A stretch of DNA of 64,000 nucleotides from Floricoccus tropicus (lineage in GTDB: Bacteria > Bacillota > Bacilli > Lactobacillales > Streptococcaceae): the NCBI RefSeq assembly GCF_001832905.1, contig NZ_MKIR01000020.1:29732-93731 (forward strand), written 5' to 3'. This document shows, piece by piece, positions 58,894 to 64,000 of the stretch; within the stretch, counting starts at the first letter, position 1; each line of letters starts with the position of its first letter. The notes under the pieces were generated by a model, which saw only the letters and a program-made list of their open reading frames with translations, did no database searches and was not told where the DNA came from. Made by a program: the position numbers and the translations under genes.

Positions 58894-61257
58894 TTATGCT
58901 TCTATATCTTGTCCGTCTTTTCCAACAAGTACTTTCCGTGGTTTTGTACCTTCTGCTGGTCCAATTATACCCGCGGCTTCTAGCTCTTCCATTATCCTTG
59001 TTGCTCTGTTAAAGCCTGTAGATAATCTTCTTTGAAGCATTGAAGCGCTAGCCTTTTGCGTCTCTAGAACAAGGGCCTTAGCTTCTTCAAATAACGGATC
59101 ACCTGACTCAGTTCCTCCACCATAGGAAGAACCATTGTCGGTATCGGCTACTTCTCCTGGGTCAAATGACTCATCATAATCAACTTCTTCTTGGTCTTTT
59201 ACAAAGTTAACTACTCGTTCAACGTCATCATCACTTAGGAAGGCACCTTGCAAGCGAAGTGGATGGTTCTCATCAATTGGTTTAAAGAGCATATCTCCTC
59301 GACCAAGGAGTTTTTCAGCACCATTTGAATCGATGATTGTTCGTGAGTCAGTACCACTTGATACAGCAAATGCAACCCTTGATGGTACGTTTGCTTTTAT
59401 CAGACCACTAATAACATCAACAGATGGTCTTTGAGTGGCTAATATCATATGGATACCAGCTGCACGTGCTTTTTGTCCGAGACGGATGATTGCTTCTTCA
59501 ACTTCTTTACTTGCTACCATCATAAGGTCAGCAAGCTCATCTACGATAACAACGATTAGAGGTAAAGTTTGATATTTAGTATCTGACTGAGCATTGTATT
59601 GTTCAACCTTGTTATTATATCCTTCGATGTTTCTAACGCCAAACTGACTAAATAACTCATAACGATTTTCCATTTCGTCTACAACCTTCTGCAGAGCTCG
59701 ACTAGCCTTACGAGGATTAGTTACTACTGGAATCAACAGATGAGGAATATCATTATAAACTGAAAGCTCAACCATTTTTGGATCGACCATCAAAAATTTA
59801 ACTTCTGAAGGTCTTGCCTTCATTAAGATACTAGTAATTATTCCATTTACCGCAACTGATTTACCAGAACCCGTAGAACCTGCTACAAGTAAATGTGGCA
59901 TGCGAGTCAAATCAAATGTCTTAATTGTTCCATCAACCGCTTTACCAAGAGGTATATCTAGTAATTTGTTAGGATCTGTCTTTCCATTATCCCACATCTC
60001 TCTAAACCCAACTGTCGCTACTTGGCTGTTAGGAACTTCAATACCGATAAGTGATTTACCAGGAATTGGAGCCTCAATACGGACATCTTTGGCAGCAAGT
60101 GCGAGAGCCAAATCATCAGACAAATTAGCGATTCTGTTCACTCGAACACCTACAGCTGGTTTAATCTCATATTTGGTAACACTTGGACCAACTACTGCAC
60201 TTTCTACACTAGCTTTGATACCAAAACTTTGAAATGTATCTTCCAAAATTTTGATATTTTCACGAACTATTTTCTTTTCATTTGACTGATTTTTGACAGG
60301 TATCTTAGCTAGTAAATCAATTGTTGGTAACTTATAGTTATCATTTTTCTTTGGTGCTTCTTTGAAAACCATTTCAACTTCTTCACCATCGTCTTCTACA
60401 TCATCGAAAAACTGTGGCTGGTCATCGTAGTAATCGTTATCATCATATTGGTAATCAGTTGCTTGATATTGATCCCCTTCCAATATTTCACCAGTTTCTT
60501 GGTCAAATATTGGTAGCTGAATTTGTGGTTCAAAACTCTCTTCTTCTTGAACTTCATCATATTCTACTGCATTAGCTGCTTGAATTTTTTCTTCAAGTGC
60601 TCTAGCTTCTTCTTCAGCTTGTCGTATTTCACGTTTTTCCTTACGCTCCTGACTTTTATCTCGCATATAGTCCCTTAGATTGAAAAATAGATTTTCAACT
60701 TTAGCACCTATATTAATTATAAAGTTAGGCGCTATAAGATAGAGGGCTGTAACTTCTAAAATTGTAGCGATGATATAAACACCGACTTGCGAAAAAAGAA
60801 GTTTTGCTGGATCATAAAGTACCGCACCCATCATTCCACCACCAACAAAGTTAGTAACTCGCAGCTCTTTAAAATCGGACGATAAAACATTCCAAACATT
60901 TGCACTTCCAAAGAGTACATCAAACCTTGCTTGGAAAAGCAGAAGAAGACCTATAAAACCTAAAATAATTCCAAATATTCCTCTTTTAGACGGCTTAATA
61001 AATTTTTGTCGTGTCATTGTAACGAACATTCCTAAAAGTATTAATGTCAAAAATAAATATGCTAAAGAACCCACAAAAATTCTTGTCAGATTATACAGCG
61101 TAACTCCAACAATTCCTAATTTGAGCATAGCAATTATACTTAAGAATAAGATAATAATAAATACTATCATTTTCCTTGTTGCTTTTCTTTTGGCAATTTC
61201 TGCCTTTGTAGGTTTTTTCTTTCTTTTTTTATTTGTATTTTTTCTCTGAGTTGCCAT
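58894..61257 (-). CDS. ftsK: DNA translocase FtsK/SpoIIIE family
   Basis: FtsK pumps chromosomal DNA across the division septum and aids dimer resolution. The 787-residue protein has a basic N terminus, four membrane helices (about 28-190) and an acidic linker (about 195-300). The motor domain carries Walker [14 protein letters not shown] near residue 455 and Walker [15 protein letters not shown]. The C-terminal gamma winged helix ([25 protein letters not shown]) binds KOPS-type sites. The length and layout match streptococcal FtsK. It is monocistronic. Confidence 0.95.
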   Translation of the reverse strand: MATQRKNTNKKRKKKPTKAEIAKRKATRKMIVFIIILFLSIIAMLKLGIVGVTLYNLTRIFVGSLAYLFLTLILLGMFVTMTRQKFIKPSKRGIFGIILGFIGLLLLFQARFDVLFGSANVWNVLSSDFKELRVTNFVGGGMMGAVLYDPAKLLFSQVGVYIIATILEVTALYLIAPNFIINIGAKVENLFFNLRDYMRDKSQERKEKREIRQAEEEARALEEKIQAANAVEYDEVQEEESFEPQIQLPIFDQETGEILEGDQYQATDYQYDDNDYYDDQPQFFDDVEDDGEEVEMVFKEAPKKNDNYKLPTIDLLAKIPVKNQSNEKKIVRENIKILEDTFQSFGIKASVESAVVGPSVTKYEIKPAVGVRVNRIANLSDDLALALAAKDVRIEAPIPGKSLIGIEVPNSQVATVGFREMWDNGKTDPNKLLDIPLGKAVDGTIKTFDLTRMPHLLVAGSTGSGKSVAVNGIITSILMKARPSEVKFLMVDPKMVELSVYNDIPHLLIPVVTNPRKASRALQKVVDEMENRYELFSQFGVRNIEGYNNKVEQYNAQSDTKYQTLPLIVVIVDELADLMMVASKEVEEAIIRLGQKARAAGIHMILATQRPSVDVISGLIKANVPSRVAFAVSSGTDSRTIIDSNGAEKLLGRGDMLFKPIDENHPLRLQGAFLSDDDVERVVNFVKDQEEVDYDESFDPGEVADTDNGSSYGGGTESGDPLFEEAKALVLETQKASASMLQRRLSTGFNRATRIMEELEAAGIIGPAEGTKPRKVLVGKDGQDIEA

Positions 61258-61362
61258 AATATTCCTACCTATTTATCTAAATACTAATTATAACATATTA
61301 GTCAATTCATATATTATTAAGTTATATTTTAGTTTTTCTCACATCTTAATTTTAATAAATAA

Positions 61363-61402
61363 AAAAATCTCACCTTCAGTTTTCTGTTGATGAGATGATT
61401 TT
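61363..61402 (-). terminator. Terminator of oatA
   Basis: An imperfect hairpin of AATCATCTCAT...GTGAGATT type on the minus strand is followed by TTTTTTT. Confidence 0.75.
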
Positions 61403-61408
61403 AGCTTA

Positions 61409-63340
61409 TTATTTTTTAGCGGGCTTTGAAGCAGCTGAATTGAGGGCTTTTATTAATCCACTTGTATAAACTCGTTTTAAATTTTTACCATAGATTAAAT
61501 GAACCCCATCTTCAAGCTCACTTACATAATTCTGAGCATCCGTAGGCCACTCATACGCGGTTACAAAGTCATATTTTTTTGCTGCATCCCTTATGAATTC
61601 TTGCGTATTCATTAACGTATCTGTTGGGTTTTTAGCGTTGTATGGCACAATAAATACCAGTCTACTTCCATTAGGTAAATCTTGAATTATACTATTTATA
61701 TAATCTCCTTCAGCTCCACCCATTGGATTTGTGCCTAAGCCAATAACAACATATTTACCAAGTTTACCAGTATTAAGTAAATTTTCAAAAACTTCATAAC
61801 CTGCTTGATAATTACGGCTAACCTTTGCATCAACAACAGCTCCCGGAATAGTATCCGATAATTCTTGTGCTGCGCCAAGCATTACAGAGTCTCCAATTAA
61901 AGTCACTCCACCCCTTATATCGCTACTTGCAATTGTATAATCAGCATATTTAATATTTTTTTCAACAATTTCTTCATCTGAAACCAAACCGGTTAATGGA
62001 CTATTAAAATCGGAACTTGCATAGATACTATTAAATATAGTGTCCATTTGAATACCTGCTGTTCCAAGTTCTTTTATTTTATTAGAAGTTTGAACTAATT
62101 CACCATTGTAAACAGATGTTTCCAAATCTGATATTGGCTTAGCAGTTGTACCTATAGTAATATCACCAATTAAAAGGATGGCAAGTACTCCAATAACACC
62201 ATAGCGAATTCTCTTATCTTGCCAATATTTATTTAAATGTTCTAGATTTTTGCCATGAAACCATGGTTCGATTCCATAGTAAACGATTGCTGAAATAACT
62301 GTAGTAAGTACCAAACTTAAAAGTCCAGCTGCTAATTCATTTTTTATGAAATAAGAGATAACAATCCAAAGTGGCCAATGCCATAAATACATTGAATAAG
62401 ATATATCTGCTAAGAATCCTAACACTTTTGGCTCTTTGGCTGTAGTTACAGCACTTAAAATTCTTGCATTAACTATCAGTAATGCTGTGACTAATGAAGT
62501 CGCAATCAAACCAATACGGAATGTCAACGGATTATCAAAAGTAAGTAGTCTAGCCATAATTACCAATACAACTGATAAAACAAACATAAAGATAATTGGA
62601 ATTGATTTATTTTTTTTTGCAAAAATTCTTTGTTGTGATCTTGTTAATTTTATACCACATAGTGTTGCTGTCAAACTTCCGATAAAGAAAGGATAAAAAT
62701 GGCTTGAAGCACTATAATACGTAACACTTGGATTTGCTAAATTAAATTTCAACTCAAGTATAACTATACTTATAATAGCTCCTATAAGTGACACCAGCAT
62801 TATTATTAATTTAAACTGATTTTCATCACTCAATTTATTTTTTGACCTTTTTTTTATGATTTTATAAAGTATAAAGAAAAAGAAACCGCCTAATAAATAA
62901 AAAAGAAATTCTAATGATAATGTCCACGTATGTACATAAAAATGAGGGAAAAATTGACTTTCATAAGAAGAACCAGATCTTATTTCAAAAAGGTTAGTAA
63001 CAAACCCCAGTGCCGCCATAGCTTGGTTACCAATATTTGCACGGTAGTCACTTGGTAAAAGCATACTCAATGGTAATGTAAACAGAACCATTATGAGTAA
63101 AGGTGGAAAAATTCTTAAAAATCTTCTCCGGTAAAAATCAAGAAGGGAAAAGCTTCCTTTTTCTCCAATCTCTTTGACTACTAATGATGTTATTAGGTAT
63201 CCAGAAAACACAAAGAATATATCTACACCAATAAACCCACCAGGTAATACATTTTTGAAGAAATGATAAAAAAGGACGAGTATCAATCCAAGTATCCTAA
63301 TAAGTGAAAACCACTTTATCTTACTATTATTTTTATTCAT
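61409..63340 (-). CDS. oatA: Peptidoglycan O-acetyltransferase OatA family
   Basis: OatA acetylates muramic acid and raises resistance to lysozyme. The protein of about 643 residues has an acyltransferase-3 membrane domain (about 10-390, roughly eleven helices, with LFYHFFKNVLPGGFIGVDIFFVFSGYLI). A linker and an extracellular SGNH domain follow (GDSVMLGAA near 480 with the catalytic Ser, later DGVHLIYGK with Asp and His). The ATG at 63340 is used; the TTG at 63352 adds four residues. The promoter is consensus. Acetylation of another surface polymer is possible. Confidence 0.88.
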   Translation of the reverse strand: MNKNNSKIKWFSLIRILGLILVLFYHFFKNVLPGGFIGVDIFFVFSGYLITSLVVKEIGEKGSFSLLDFYRRRFLRIFPPLLIMVLFTLPLSMLLPSDYRANIGNQAMAALGFVTNLFEIRSGSSYESQFFPHFYVHTWTLSLEFLFYLLGGFFFFILYKIIKKRSKNKLSDENQFKLIIMLVSLIGAIISIVILELKFNLANPSVTYYSASSHFYPFFIGSLTATLCGIKLTRSQQRIFAKKNKSIPIIFMFVLSVVLVIMARLLTFDNPLTFRIGLIATSLVTALLIVNARILSAVTTAKEPKVLGFLADISYSMYLWHWPLWIVISYFIKNELAAGLLSLVLTTVISAIVYYGIEPWFHGKNLEHLNKYWQDKRIRYGVIGVLAILLIGDITIGTTAKPISDLETSVYNGELVQTSNKIKELGTAGIQMDTIFNSIYASSDFNSPLTGLVSDEEIVEKNIKYADYTIASSDIRGGVTLIGDSVMLGAAQELSDTIPGAVVDAKVSRNYQAGYEVFENLLNTGKLGKYVVIGLGTNPMGGAEGDYINSIIQDLPNGSRLVFIVPYNAKNPTDTLMNTQEFIRDAAKKYDFVTAYEWPTDAQNYVSELEDGVHLIYGKNLKRVYTSGLIKALNSAASKPAKK

Positions 63341-63453
63341 ATATTTAACCAATATTCTATTTATCTAGTACAAGTTAAAAGGAAGATAAATTTACTCTCT
63401 ACCTTTTCTATATTATATACATTATTCAATACAAAATGATTGCATTCTCTCTA

Positions 63454-63482
63454 ATTATAGATTTTATAAAATGCCTTGTCAA
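63454..63482 (-). promoter_or_regulatory. Promoter of oatA
   Basis: On the minus strand TTGACA (63477-63482) and TATAAT (63454-63459) are perfect consensus with a 17-base spacer, about 115 bases before the start codon. Confidence 0.8.
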
Positions 63483-63509
63483 ATACTCCCAAGAATAAAA
63501 TATAAAAAG

Positions 63510-63537
63510 AAAAAGGAGAAAATATTTTCTCCTTTTT
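63510..63537 (-). terminator. Terminator of the LPXTG protein gene
   Basis: A perfect palindrome AAAAAGGAGAAAAT and its complement is followed by further T on the minus strand. Confidence 0.88.
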
Positions 63538-63559
63538 CAAGAACATTTAACATCAGTTC

Positions 63560-64000
63560 TTAATTTTTTCTTCTTCTTTCAACATAGACAACACTAATTG
63601 TGAAACTTAAAATTACGAAACCAATCACTATAAAACTATCATTTGATTCACCTGTTTTAGGTAAATGTTTTTTATTTGATGAACTTGGTTTAGTCCCTGT
63701 GGCACTAGTTGAAGTATTTGGCTTATCACCTGTTGTAGTTGAACCACTTGTACTTGTTGATTCACTTGTACCTGTTGATTCACTTGTACTTGTTGATTCA
63801 CTTGTACTTGTTGATTCACTTGTACTTGTTGATTCACTTGTACTTGTTGTAGATGAACTTATTTCTTCTTCACTTGTAGTACTTGGCTTGCTACTTGTTG
63901 TAGTTGTACTTGTTTCTTCTTCACTTGTAGTACTTGGTTTGCTACTTGTTGTTGTTGAACTTGTTTCTTCTTCACTTGAAGTACTTGGCTTGCTTCTTGT
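63560..64000 (-). CDS. LPXTG cell-wall-anchored surface protein, C-terminal part (cut by window edge)
   Basis: The frame is open from the right edge to TAA at 63560-63562 and gives 146 residues. The C terminus is a full sortase signal: LPKTG, a hydrophobic stretch (SFIVIGFVILSFTISVVYV) and the positively charged tail ERRRKN. Before it lies a low-complexity stalk of Ser, Thr and Glu. It has about six 6-residue repeats of STSTSE type (63741-63848) and, further upstream, 17-residue repeats around SKPSTTSEEE every 51 bases. The functional N-terminal part is outside the window, so the role (adhesin or other) is unknown. Confidence 0.9.
   Translation of the reverse strand, partial: TRSKPSTSSEEETSSTTTSSKPSTTSEEETSTTTTSSKPSTTSEEEISSSTTSTSESTSTSESTSTSESTSTSESTGTSESTSTSGSTTTGDKPNTSTSATGTKPSSSNKKHLPKTGESNDSFIVIGFVILSFTISVVYVERRRKN
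63741..64000 (-). repeat. In-frame tandem repeats in the LPXTG stalk
   Basis: Five near-identical 18-base units run from 63759 to 63848, preceded by a degenerate one at 63741-63758. Then 51-base units begin at 63862, 63913 and 63964 and run off the window. Both lengths are multiples of three, so changes in copy number keep the frame. Confidence 0.9.

Noticed and set aside
63628..63837. Minus-strand Gln/Val repeat protein of 69 residues
   Set aside because: It is an out-of-frame reading of the 18-base repeats in the LPXTG stalk; the other frame has the sorting signal and continues to the window edge.
63741..64000. Regularly spaced repeats that could suggest a CRISPR array
   Set aside because: Units are contiguous or degenerate, of 18 and 51 bases, with no unique spacers, and lie in frame within a surface protein gene.

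Overview
The window is 64 kb of AT-rich chromosome from a low-GC Gram-positive bacterium. It is almost certainly a member of the Streptococcaceae. Supporting signs are a tdk-prfA-prmC-sua5-glyA run, separate coaB and coaC genes followed by a pantothenate-type ECF S component, cvpA-mutS2-trxA divergent from rnhC-lepB, a tmk-holB-ricT-yabA-rsmI run and an OatA-type acyltransferase. The oppDFBCA gene order and the mapA/pgmB/agl/maa maltose cluster point to Lactococcus or a close relative such as Floricoccus rather than a typical Streptococcus. That placement is inferred from gene content only.

Layout. Positions 1-4000 hold translation and nucleotide genes on the minus strand. Positions 4.1-9.8 kb hold, on the plus strand, a tautomerase, a cation/proton antiporter, coaB-coaC-panT and phosphoglucomutase. 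The gap between the antiporter and coaB holds an apparent small RNA on the minus strand. Positions 9.9-15.2 kb hold a 41-residue membrane protein, trxA, mutS2 and cvpA, divergent from rnhC and lepB. Positions 15.2-19.7 kb hold a YolD/UmuC translesion pair, a MITE-like repeat, gnd and yceD. Positions 19.8-25.7 kb hold an AAC(6')-like acetyltransferase and the sucrose locus scrK-scrA / scrB-scrR. Positions 25.7-30.6 kb are leuABCD with a leucine-codon leader peptide and a CodY-like box. Next come lysS and T-box controlled pheST.

Positions 36.2-52.3 kb are the alpha-glucan region: malR, pgmB, mapA, an alpha-glucosidase, maa, dexB and a maltogenic amylase. A complete oppDFBC-oppA peptide importer is embedded in it. 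Three promoters here carry a MalR-type palindrome between -35 and -10. They appear to link a maltogenic amylase, two alpha-glucosidases and the maltose phosphorylase/beta-phosphoglucomutase pathway into one regulon. CodY-like boxes at leuA, oppD and oppA suggest that peptide uptake and leucine synthesis share nitrogen control. The final 12 kb hold ybaB, the tmk-holB-ricT-yabA-rsmI unit, a YtrA-type regulator with an ABC transporter, ftsK, oatA and the C-terminal end of a Ser/Thr-rich LPXTG surface protein cut by the window edge.

The most interesting item is the minus-strand RNA at about 5582-5848. It has a consensus promoter, three hairpins that each display a C-rich loop, and an intrinsic terminator. 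This is the architecture of an sRNA that binds Shine-Dalgarno sequences. No CRISPR array, tRNA, rRNA, prophage or intact insertion sequence was seen.
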